From the NCBI RefSeq assembly GCF_000974985.2, contig NZ_LAVA02000090.1, positions 124,001-188,000 of the forward strand: a DNA stretch of 64,000 nt, read 5' to 3'. A program made the position numbers and the translations under genes. This document shows, in pieces, positions 56,881 through 64,000 of this stretch (positions are counted from its first letter, which is position 1; each line of letters opens with the position of its first letter). This stretch comes from Streptomyces mangrovisoli (GTDB lineage Bacteria; Actinomycetota; Actinomycetes; Streptomycetales; Streptomycetaceae). The notes below the pieces were generated by a model that ran no database searches, was not told the origin of the DNA, and saw only the letters and a list, made by a program, of their open reading frames with translations.

Positions 56881-58112
56881 GCGACGTCGAGAAGGCGATC
56901 ACCCGGGTGCACCAGGAGGAGTGGGCCCGCGTGGTCGCGGCGCTGACCAGGCGTTTCGGCGATCTCGACATCGCCGAGGAGGCCGCGGCGGAGGCGTTCG
57001 CGGCCGCCGTCGAGCGGTGGCCGGGCGACGGCGTGCCACCCAATCCCGGCGCCTGGCTGACCACCACCGCGAACCGCAGGGCCATCGACCGGATCCGGCG
57101 CGAGAGCAAGCGCGAGGACAAGCACAGGGAGGCCCGGACGGTGTACGACGACGACCCGCCGGAGCCCCTCGGCGCCATCGACGACGACCGGCTGCGGCTG
57201 ATCTTCACCTGCTGTCACCCGGCGCTGGCGACGGAAGCCCGTCTGGCGCTGACGCTGCGCATGGTCGGCGGTCTGACCGTGGCCGAGATCGCCCGCGCCT
57301 TCCTGGTGACCGAGGCTGCCGTGGGACAGCGGATCACTCGCGCGAAGGCCAAGATCAAGGCGGCTCGCATCCCCTACCGCGTGCCGTCCGCCGAGGATCT
57401 CCCGGCACGCGTGTCGGGCGTTCTCGCCGTCCTCTATCTCGTCTTCAACGAGGGCTATCTGGCCACCGGCCCGGACTCCGGTCCCCTGCGGCACGACCTG
57501 ACGGCCGAGGCGATCCGGCTCACCCGCCTGATCCGCGCGCTCCTGCCGGACGACGGTGAGGTGGCCGGGCTGCTGGCGCTGATGCTCCTCACCGAGGCCC
57601 GCCGCCCGGCCCGGGTCTCCGCGGGCGGCGAACTGGTCGCACTCGACGAGCAGGACCGCGGCTCCTGGGACGCGGCCCTGATCGCCGAGGGGCACCGGCT
57701 GGTGCGCGAGCGCCTGGCCGCTGCCGCCGCCGGGGTGGCGCCGGGTCGCTACCAGATCCTCGCCGCGATCAACGCCGTGCACACCTCCGCCCGGGACATC
57801 CGTGACACCGACTGGTCGCAGGTCCTCGCGCTCTACGACCAGCTCGTCCGTCTCGACCCCTCCCCGATCGTCGCCCTCAACCGGGCCGTGGCCGTCGCCG
57901 AGCTCGACGGCCCGGAGGTGGCCCTGGCGGCCGTCGACCGCCTCGAACCCCGGCTGGCGGGCTACCACCCCTACCACGCCACCCGCGCCGACCTGCTGCG
58001 CCGGCTGGGCCGCAGCCAGGAGTCCCGCGCGGCGTACACCAGAGCCATCGAGCTGGCGGGCAACACCGCAGAGACCGCCTACCTGACCCGCCGCCGCGAC
58101 CAGCTGGGGTAG
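56877..58112 (+). CDS. ECF42-group RNA polymerase sigma factor
   Basis: A 411-residue ECF sigma factor with an extended C-terminus. Sigma2: ARVVAALTRRFGDLDIAEEA and NPGAWLTTTANRRAIDRIRR. Sigma4: LTLRMVGGLTVAEIARAFLV and TEAAVGQRITRAKAKIK. The C-terminal 230 residues are the DUF6596/TPR-like extension that defines ECF42 (VLYLVFNEGYLATG, QILAAINAVHTSARD, HPYHATRADLLRRLG). No anti-sigma gene is adjacent, as usual for the group; activity is thought to depend on the extension. Coupled to the YCII gene. Confidence 0.93.
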   Translation: MSDVEKAITRVHQEEWARVVAALTRRFGDLDIAEEAAAEAFAAAVERWPGDGVPPNPGAWLTTTANRRAIDRIRRESKREDKHREARTVYDDDPPEPLGAIDDDRLRLIFTCCHPALATEARLALTLRMVGGLTVAEIARAFLVTEAAVGQRITRAKAKIKAARIPYRVPSAEDLPARVSGVLAVLYLVFNEGYLATGPDSGPLRHDLTAEAIRLTRLIRALLPDDGEVAGLLALMLLTEARRPARVSAGGELVALDEQDRGSWDAALIAEGHRLVRERLAAAAAGVAPGRYQILAAINAVHTSARDIRDTDWSQVLALYDQLVRLDPSPIVALNRAVAVAELDGPEVALAAVDRLEPRLAGYHPYHATRADLLRRLGRSQESRAAYTRAIELAGNTAETAYLTRRRDQLG

Positions 58113-58249
58113 CCCCCGGGGACCAGGTGGGGCTGGGGTATGGCTTTCCCCAGGGGTGAAACGCCTGGTGGCACGATGGCTCGCGGGGACGCTCGTTGCG
58201 AGGATCGAGGGGACCGAAGCCCGCAGCGCCGTATCCGAGGGGTCCTCGT

Positions 58250-59518
58250 ATGCGCAGTTCCCGTCTCCGTCTCGTCGCCGTCTCCCTGGCCGGGATCGTC
58301 GTCTCCGGACTCGCCCTGTCGGGCGCGGTGCCGGCCTCGGCCGCGTCCGCCACGCCGGCGCCGTCCGCGTCGCAGGCTCCCGCCGACGGCCGGACGCTCA
58401 CGCTGCCCGCGCCGCGGGGCCGTTACGCCACGGGCGTCTCGACGTTCCGGCTCGTCGACGACCGGCGCGCGGACCCGTGGACGCCCGGCCGGTCGTATCG
58501 CGAGCTGATGATCAGCGTCTTCCACCCGGCGGCGCACACCGGCGGCCGGCCGTTCACGCACCAGTTCCCCGCGGCGGTGGCCGCGGCGTTCGGTCCGGCG
58601 GTCGAGCAGGGCGACGATCTGCCCGCCGGTCTGGTGGACTGGTCCGAGACCAGGACGCACTCGGTGCGGGACGCCGCGACGGCGCCGGGCCGCTTCCCTG
58701 TCGTCCTGTACTCGCCCGGCGCCGGGGACCCCCGGGACTGGAACGTGTCGCTGGTCGAGGACCTCGCCTCACGCGGTTACGTGGTGATCACCGTCGACCA
58801 CACCGGGGAGGCCCCGGCCACGCAGTTCCCGGACGGCCACGTGGTCGGCAACCAGCCGATGCTGGCGGCCTGGGCCCAGGCGTACCGGGACGGCACCACA
58901 CCGGCGTTCTTCACGAAGCTGATGGACGCGCGCACGGCCGACACCCGACTGGTGCTGGACCGGATGGCAGGCCTGCCGCACCGGCTGACCGCCGCCATGG
59001 ACCCGCACCGGATCGGCATGTTCGGGCACTCCGGCGGCGGGTTCACCGCGGCGAGCACGATGTACGGCGATCCGCGGATCACGGCCGGTATCGACATGGA
59101 CGGCACCCTGGCGTACTCCTCCGAGCCCGACGGCAGCAACCTGAGCGAGGTCGCGCTGCACGGACTGGACCGGCCGTTCCTGCTGATGGGCAGCAGCTCC
59201 GCGGACGGCGGGAGCGACGTGCGCCGCGAGCCCTCCTGGGCGTCGTTCTGGCGGCACCAGCGAGGCTGGAAGGCCGACGTCACGCTCGACGACTCCGTGC
59301 ACGCGTCGTTCACCGACGCCGAGGCGCTGCTGCCGCAACTCGCCGACCGGGTCCCCGCGGCGACGCTGGCCGCCGCGGTCGGCACCGTCGACCCGCACCG
59401 GGCCGTGTCGGCGAACCGGGCGCTGGTGTCCTCGTTCTTCGACCGGTTCCTGAAGGGCCGCGACGACCACCTGCTGGACGGTGGTCCGTCGCGGTACCCG
59501 ATCAGCTTCGTGCGGTAG
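58250..59518 (+). CDS. Secreted alpha/beta hydrolase (PAF acetylhydrolase-like)
   Basis: A 422-residue exported hydrolase. The signal peptide is RLRLVAVSLAGIVVSGLAL to AASA. The mature part matches platelet-activating-factor acetylhydrolase-like lipases: RELMISVFHPAAHTGG, PVVLYSPGAGDPRDWN, GYVVITVDHTGEAPATQF, nucleophile GMFGHSGGGFTAA and the histidine in DDSVHASFTDAE. Start ATG 58250 with GAGG upstream. It sits alone between the ECF42 operon and a GH31 gene. Esters of lipids or polymers are likely substrates. Confidence 0.9.
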   Translation: MRSSRLRLVAVSLAGIVVSGLALSGAVPASAASATPAPSASQAPADGRTLTLPAPRGRYATGVSTFRLVDDRRADPWTPGRSYRELMISVFHPAAHTGGRPFTHQFPAAVAAAFGPAVEQGDDLPAGLVDWSETRTHSVRDAATAPGRFPVVLYSPGAGDPRDWNVSLVEDLASRGYVVITVDHTGEAPATQFPDGHVVGNQPMLAAWAQAYRDGTTPAFFTKLMDARTADTRLVLDRMAGLPHRLTAAMDPHRIGMFGHSGGGFTAASTMYGDPRITAGIDMDGTLAYSSEPDGSNLSEVALHGLDRPFLLMGSSSADGGSDVRREPSWASFWRHQRGWKADVTLDDSVHASFTDAEALLPQLADRVPAATLAAAVGTVDPHRAVSANRALVSSFFDRFLKGRDDHLLDGGPSRYPISFVR

Positions 59519-59563
59519 CCCGGTTCCCCGCGCGGGGTGGCCGGACCGGGGGCGAATCCGGCC

Positions 59564-62500
59564 CTACTCGTCGTACGTGACCGTGATCGGCGCCCGCACC
59601 GTCTGGCGTGGCAGGGTGATCGTGAGGGTGTCGGTGGCGCTGTTCCAGTGGTAGGCGGACGCGGCCAGGCGGGTGCCGGCCGCGGTCACCGCGGTGGGGG
59701 CGTGGGCCGTGCCCAGTAGGGACAGGGTCCACCGGCGCGCGGTGACCTGGCCGTGGAACGAGCCCCGCGCCGGGCCGATCGTCACGGTGTGACGCGAGCC
59801 CTCGGCGCCGTAGCGGATGGTCGTGGTGGCGCTGTGCCCCTTGCGGCCGGTCGTCGCCCCGTCGTCCTCGTAGAGGTGGTACGTCCCCGGGGCGCCGGTG
59901 GCGACGGTCAGGGTGACGTCCGTCAGCGGGGCCTTGTCGGCGGCGGCGACGTCGTGGGTGCGGGTCGGGAGGATGCCGCCGGCCTTGAGGAACACGGGCA
60001 TCGTGTCCAGGCCGGTGGTGATGTCCTGGGTGGTTCCGCCCTCGTACGTCTTCCCGGTGAAGTAGTCCGTCCACCGGCCGGGCGGGAACCACACCGAGGT
60101 GGTCGCGGTCGTGCCCGGCGTCGTCACCGGGGCGACCAGGACGTCGGAGCCGTAGAAGTACTCGCTGTCCGCGGTGGCGTACGCCTGGGCCTCGTCCGGG
60201 TACTCCAGGTAGGTGGCCCGGACGACCGGCACTCCGGTGCGGTTCGCCTCCTCGGCCAGCGAGTACGTGTAAGGCAGCAGGTTCTCGCGGAGGTTGAGGA
60301 ACGCGTCGGCCGACGCGCGCGCCTGGTCGCCGTACTGCCAGGGCAGCCGGTCGCTGTGGTTGCTGTGCAGGCGGTCGATCGGCTGGAAGGTGCCGAACTG
60401 CACCCAGCGGGCGTACAGGTCGTCGGGCAGCTTGTGCGTGGTGCGGGTCTGCCCGCCGTCCGTGTAAGTCTCCGAACCGGTCAGTCCCGTCGTGTCGTTG
60501 TGGCCGCCGATGTCATGGGTGACGGCCGACATTCCGGTCGCCGCCGACTCCCCCGGCGTGTAGCCGACCTCCAGCTTCAGGGTGCCCCAGGTGGAGGAGG
60601 TGTCGCCGGTGAAGTGCACGGTGGTGCGCTTGTCCGCCCACGGCCCGGTCGGCAGCGCCTGCTGGCCGCTGTATCCGCCGGCCTGGAGGGAGCCGTAGGC
60701 ACGGGAGAGGACGAAGCCGCGGCCGAGGCTGCCGCCGGTGAGGGTGGCGTAGTGCTGGTTGATCCACGCGTCCGGCGTGACGCCCGGCAGCGACGACTGC
60801 GAGGAGTCGCAGCACCAGTCGAGCCACCAGAAGTCGTTGCCCTGCTCGTCCATGGTCCGGTGCAGGTCCAGGTAGGCCTTCAGTTGGTCGGGGTCGCCGA
60901 AGTCGAAGGTGTAGCAGTCGTCGCCGGTCGAGGCAGCGGAGGCACAACCGCCTTTCGTGAGCTTGCCCTTGGCAGTGGCCTGCGCCTGGGCGAACTGGGG
61001 ATCGGAGGCGAGGATGCTCGGGTGCACGTTGAGGGTGTTGTGCAGACCCTGCGCCGTGGACCAGTCGAAGAACCCCTTCGGGTCGGGGTACTTGCCCGGG
61101 TCCATCTCCCAACCGCTCCAGGTGTTCCCGGCCTTGAAGTCGGTGTCGGTCACCAGCACGTCCAGCGGGACGCCTTCGGACCGGAACGCGGGCAGGATGG
61201 TGTCCTCGTAGTCGGCCGCGGTGCGGTCGATGTACTCCGAGTACCACACGCCGTAGGCCCACTCGGGCAGCAGCGCGGACGGGCCGGTCAGCGTGGCGAG
61301 GTCGGTGAGGCCCCGCCGGTAGTCGTGGCCGTAGCCGAAGACGTAGCCGTCCTGGTAGGGCGCGCCGCCGTGCCCGGGGCGGGGGGTCGCTGTGCGTGTC
61401 CCGGTGTCGTAGAGCGCCGAGGGCGTGTCGTCCAGCAGGTACCAGCCGTCCTTGTGGAGCAGGCCGGGGGTGGTGGCGGGGGCGTCGCCGTTGCCGGTCA
61501 CGCCGTCCAGGCCGCGGCGGTAGCCGCCGAGGGCGAGGTGCGGCTGCGGTACCGCGGCGCCGGTGGGCGCGACCGAGACGGTGTCCAGGTTGATGTGGCA
61601 GCTCGCCGCGTCGGGGCAGCCGAGGGTGACGTCGCTGTCGCCCGCCTTCAGGGTCACGGGCACGGTGGCGGTCTGCCAGTCGTTCCAGTCCTTGGTGGCC
61701 GGCAGGGTCAGGGTCTCGGTGCCGGCGCCCGTCGAGACCGAGGCGGTGCGGGTCCGGTGCAGGCCGTCGGAGCCCGTGCCGTCGGCGTAGCGCACGGCCA
61801 GGGTGTAGGTGCCGTCGGCGGGCACGGAGACCAGGTGGGTGGTCAGGCTCGATCCCTGGTTCAGCTCGGCGACGAACCCGCTGCCCGCGTAGCCCTGGTG
61901 GTCGGTGGCCGTGGTGGCGGTTCCCTCGATGCGTCCGGCCTCCGCCTCGCAGCTCGTGCCGAGCAGGCAGCCGGTGACGGCCGTGGTCGACACGGGCGGG
62001 TAGGGATCGCCGGGGTGTACGAGTGCCACGCTGTCGAGGTTGACGTTGCCGCTGTCGGCGGCGGTGCGGGTGAGCGCGATCGTGTGGTGGCCCGCGCCGA
62101 GTGAGAGGCTCGCGGTGGCGAGCTTCCAGGTGTTCCAGTCGGCGGTGGTCGGCAGGGTCAGCGTCTGCCGCGCGCCGCCGTCGACGGAGAGGGTCAGCGT
62201 CCGGCTCTGGTTCTTGCCGTCGCCGCCGACGGAGTTGGCGTAGCGCAGGTCGAACTGGTAGGTGCCGGCGCTGTCGACATCGATGTCGGCGGTCGCCGAA
62301 GCGCCGGTCGCGGTGAAGCCCGCGACGAAGCCGGTACCGGTCCGGCCGGTGTGGTCGGACGCGACGGACACGCCGTCGAGCCGCAGGCCCTCGGCCTCGC
62401 ACAACTCGCCCACCGCGCAGGTCAGTCGCTGCCAGGGAGCCGCGGTCACCGGGTCGTCGCCCGCCGTCAGGCGCACCGAGAGGTTCCGGGCGTCGAACGG

Positions 62501-62914
62501 CCCGGAGCCGATCTTGTAGCGCAGGGTCAGCGCGCTCGTGGTCAGGGTCAGCCAGCCGTCGGCGGTGCGGGCGGTGTAGGAGGCCGGGGTGAAGCCGTCG
62601 CGGCCGACGGCGTTGAAGGTGGGGGCGTCGGTGAACGCGTGGTCGCCCGCGTACTCGGTGCGGATCAGTGTCGGGGAGAGCACCTCGAAGCGGGCGTCGC
62701 CGGAGGTGACCGTCGGGACGCGGTGGCTGTGCCGTGTCCCGCCCGCCGGGGCGGGGGCGGCACCCGTGATCGTCATGGCGGCGGCTACGGCCAGGGCGAC
62801 GGCCGCGCCCGTGCGGCGCCCTGGGCCTCTGCGCCGTCGTCTCCTCGCGACACGTGCCGTGCCGTGCTCGCCCGTTGTGCGTGTCGTGCCGCGTTTCCCC
62901 GGTGCGCGTGTCAT
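59564..62914 (-). CDS. Secreted GH31 glycosidase with two carbohydrate-binding modules
   Basis: A 1116-residue exported enzyme. An arginine-rich N-terminus and a hydrophobic stretch (AAVALAVAAAMTITGAAPAP) form the signal. Residues 62-160 start the GH31 N-terminal beta domain; two CBM35/CBM6-like modules (about 162-300 and 315-450, CEAEGLRLDGVSVASDHTGR and CEAEAGRIEGTATTATDHQG) interrupt it. The TIM barrel follows, with the nucleophile Asp699 in FWWLDWCCD and the acid/base Asp771 in HFTGDTSSTW. The family hydrolyses alpha-glucosides, alpha-xylosides or acts as lyase. The mutarotase upstream in the same operon (24-bp gap) suggests sugar release and use. Confidence 0.9.
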   Translation of the reverse strand: MTRAPGKRGTTRTTGEHGTARVARRRRRRGPGRRTGAAVALAVAAAMTITGAAPAPAGGTRHSHRVPTVTSGDARFEVLSPTLIRTEYAGDHAFTDAPTFNAVGRDGFTPASYTARTADGWLTLTTSALTLRYKIGSGPFDARNLSVRLTAGDDPVTAAPWQRLTCAVGELCEAEGLRLDGVSVASDHTGRTGTGFVAGFTATGASATADIDVDSAGTYQFDLRYANSVGGDGKNQSRTLTLSVDGGARQTLTLPTTADWNTWKLATASLSLGAGHHTIALTRTAADSGNVNLDSVALVHPGDPYPPVSTTAVTGCLLGTSCEAEAGRIEGTATTATDHQGYAGSGFVAELNQGSSLTTHLVSVPADGTYTLAVRYADGTGSDGLHRTRTASVSTGAGTETLTLPATKDWNDWQTATVPVTLKAGDSDVTLGCPDAASCHINLDTVSVAPTGAAVPQPHLALGGYRRGLDGVTGNGDAPATTPGLLHKDGWYLLDDTPSALYDTGTRTATPRPGHGGAPYQDGYVFGYGHDYRRGLTDLATLTGPSALLPEWAYGVWYSEYIDRTAADYEDTILPAFRSEGVPLDVLVTDTDFKAGNTWSGWEMDPGKYPDPKGFFDWSTAQGLHNTLNVHPSILASDPQFAQAQATAKGKLTKGGCASAASTGDDCYTFDFGDPDQLKAYLDLHRTMDEQGNDFWWLDWCCDSSQSSLPGVTPDAWINQHYATLTGGSLGRGFVLSRAYGSLQAGGYSGQQALPTGPWADKRTTVHFTGDTSSTWGTLKLEVGYTPGESAATGMSAVTHDIGGHNDTTGLTGSETYTDGGQTRTTHKLPDDLYARWVQFGTFQPIDRLHSNHSDRLPWQYGDQARASADAFLNLRENLLPYTYSLAEEANRTGVPVVRATYLEYPDEAQAYATADSEYFYGSDVLVAPVTTPGTTATTSVWFPPGRWTDYFTGKTYEGGTTQDITTGLDTMPVFLKAGGILPTRTHDVAAADKAPLTDVTLTVATGAPGTYHLYEDDGATTGRKGHSATTTIRYGAEGSRHTVTIGPARGSFHGQVTARRWTLSLLGTAHAPTAVTAAGTRLAASAYHWNSATDTLTITLPRQTVRAPITVTYDE

Positions 62915-62938
62915 GCCGACTCCTTGTCCTTCGGATGG

Positions 62939-64000
62939 TCAGTCCGTCAGGTGCGGAAAACGGAACTCGGTGCGGGTGCGGTACTCCTCGCCCGGCCGCA
63001 GGACCGTGCTCGGGTACTCCGGCCGGTTCGGCGAGTCGGGGAAGTGCTGGGTCTCCAGGCATACGGCGCCATGGCGTTCGTAGGGCTTGGCGTCGGCTCC
63101 GGCGAGCGAGCCGTCGAGGGTGTTGCCGGTGTAGACCTGGATGCCCGGCTCGGTGGTCCACACCTCCATGCGCCGCCCGCTGCCCGGGTCGCCGAGCACG
63201 GCGGCGCGGCGCAGCCTGTCCGGCGCCCGGGCGGGGGCGAGCACCCAGCAGTGGTCGTAGCCCCCGGCGTCGGTCAACTGCGCGTCGTCCTCGTCGATGC
63301 GGTCGCCGATCGGACGCGCGGTGCGGAAGTCGAAGGGGGTGCCCGCGACGGGCGCGGCGGGCCCGAGCGGGATCGCCTCGGGGCTCACCGGGAGGTAGGC
63401 GTCGGCGTCCAGCTCCAGGGTGTGCCCGAGCACGTCGCCGTGGCCGGCTCCGGCGAGGTTGAAGTAGGAGTGGTTGGTCAGGTTCACGACGGTCGCCCGG
63501 TCGGTGCGCGCCCGGTAGTCGACGGCCAGGGTGCCGCGCCGGTCGAGGCTGTAGGTGACCTGGACGTCCAGGGTGCCGGGGAACCCCATGTCGCCGTGGA
63601 CACTGCGCAGTTGCAGGCTGAGGGCGGCGAGCCGGTCGCTGTTGGCGGTGGCCGGGGCGCCCGTCCACAGGCGCCGGTCGAAGCCGTCCGGGCCGCCGTG
63701 CAGGGCGTGACCGCGGTCGGTGACGGGCACGCGGTGGGGCTCCGCGTCGAGGGTGAACGCGCCGTGGGCGATGCGGTTGGCGTAGCGGCCGACGAGCGCG
63801 CCGAGGAAGGGGTGGGGTTCGGCGTACCGCTCCATGCCGGACAGTCCGAGCACGATGTCGCCGGCGTCTCCGGACCGGTCCGGCACCCGCAGTCCGGCCA
63901 CGATGCCGCCGTAGGTGAGCACGTCGGCGCTGACTCCGTTGCCGGAGGTGAGCCGCCAGCGCTGCACCGGTCTGCCGTCGGGCGCGGTGCCGAACGGTGT
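62939..64000 (-). CDS. Aldose 1-epimerase (mutarotase), 5' end off window
   Basis: At least 353 residues, running off the right edge; reading upstream of the in-window GTG at 63967 continues TPFGTAPDGRPVQRW, the family N-terminus, so the real start is outside. Catalytic motifs: HALHGGPDGFDRRLW, NLTNHSYFNLAG with the general acid histidine and AVCLETQHFPDSPN with the general base glutamate. It interconverts the alpha and beta anomers of hexoses. First in an operon with the GH31 gene, it prepares released sugar for metabolism. No signal peptide is visible in the present part. Confidence 0.92.
   Translation of the reverse strand, partial: TPFGTAPDGRPVQRWRLTSGNGVSADVLTYGGIVAGLRVPDRSGDAGDIVLGLSGMERYAEPHPFLGALVGRYANRIAHGAFTLDAEPHRVPVTDRGHALHGGPDGFDRRLWTGAPATANSDRLAALSLQLRSVHGDMGFPGTLDVQVTYSLDRRGTLAVDYRARTDRATVVNLTNHSYFNLAGAGHGDVLGHTLELDADAYLPVSPEAIPLGPAAPVAGTPFDFRTARPIGDRIDEDDAQLTDAGGYDHCWVLAPARAPDRLRRAAVLGDPGSGRRMEVWTTEPGIQVYTGNTLDGSLAGADAKPYERHGAVCLETQHFPDSPNRPEYPSTVLRPGEEYRTRTEFRFPHLTD

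Overview
The window looks like chromosome from Streptomyces or a close relative: very high GC, dense GC3-biased genes, many GTG starts, many 4-bp ATGA/GTGA stop-start overlaps, and actinomycete family combinations (ECF42 sigma with a YCII protein, BlaI/M56, TerD, DUF6131, a class IV lanthipeptide locus). No rRNA, tRNA, CRISPR array, integrase or intact transposase was found. Gene names rest on recognising families by eye, not on searches.

Layout. 1-6420: a leftward catabolic operon (ABC ATPase, CoxG-like protein, HpaI-like aldolase, LigJ-like 4-oxalomesaconate hydratase, ThDP enzyme, partial 4,5-dihydroxyphthalate decarboxylase-like protein) with two GntR/FadR-type operators upstream. 6549-7123: two decayed gene fragments. 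7274-10056: a small helical protein and a STAND/NB-ARC-TPR protein carrying the same short motif at facing ends, a likely amyloid-signalling NLR/effector pair. 10034-16544: MarR-hypothetical-VOC operon, PH-domain protein, multicopper oxidase, HD protein, ArsR-SRPBCC-RibD/DHFR-like operon and a GNAT-like protein. 16713-22742: a complete dTDP-L-rhamnose set (rmlC and a long GT2 glycosyltransferase facing rmlA-rmlB-rmlD).

22845-29100: M56 peptidase and BlaI repressor divergent from a short ORF, two PAP2 phosphatases, a two-component system and a COG4705 membrane protein. 29192-36665: MarR-controlled quinone oxidoreductase, TerD protein, RecQ-like helicase, DUF6131, and a TetR-controlled pair. 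36811-39489: monooxygenase/FAH/aldehyde dehydrogenase operon. 41355-46326: a four-gene class IV (venezuelin-type) lanthipeptide cluster in the order lanL-lanA-lanT-lanH, with a perfect 18-bp hairpin just after lanA.

46945-54742: mixed housekeeping and accessory genes, one decayed gene, and a candidate structured small RNA at about 52841-52995 ending in a perfect 17-bp terminator hairpin. 54844-58112: LysR regulator, then RibD/DHFR-like protein, YCII protein and ECF42 sigma factor. 58250-64000: secreted alpha/beta hydrolase, then a leftward operon of a secreted GH31 glycosidase with two carbohydrate-binding modules and an aldose 1-epimerase that runs off the window.

Best candidates for something new: the motif-matched NLR/effector pair (7274-10056), the small RNA (52841-52995), and the variant class IV lanthipeptide with its built-in attenuator.
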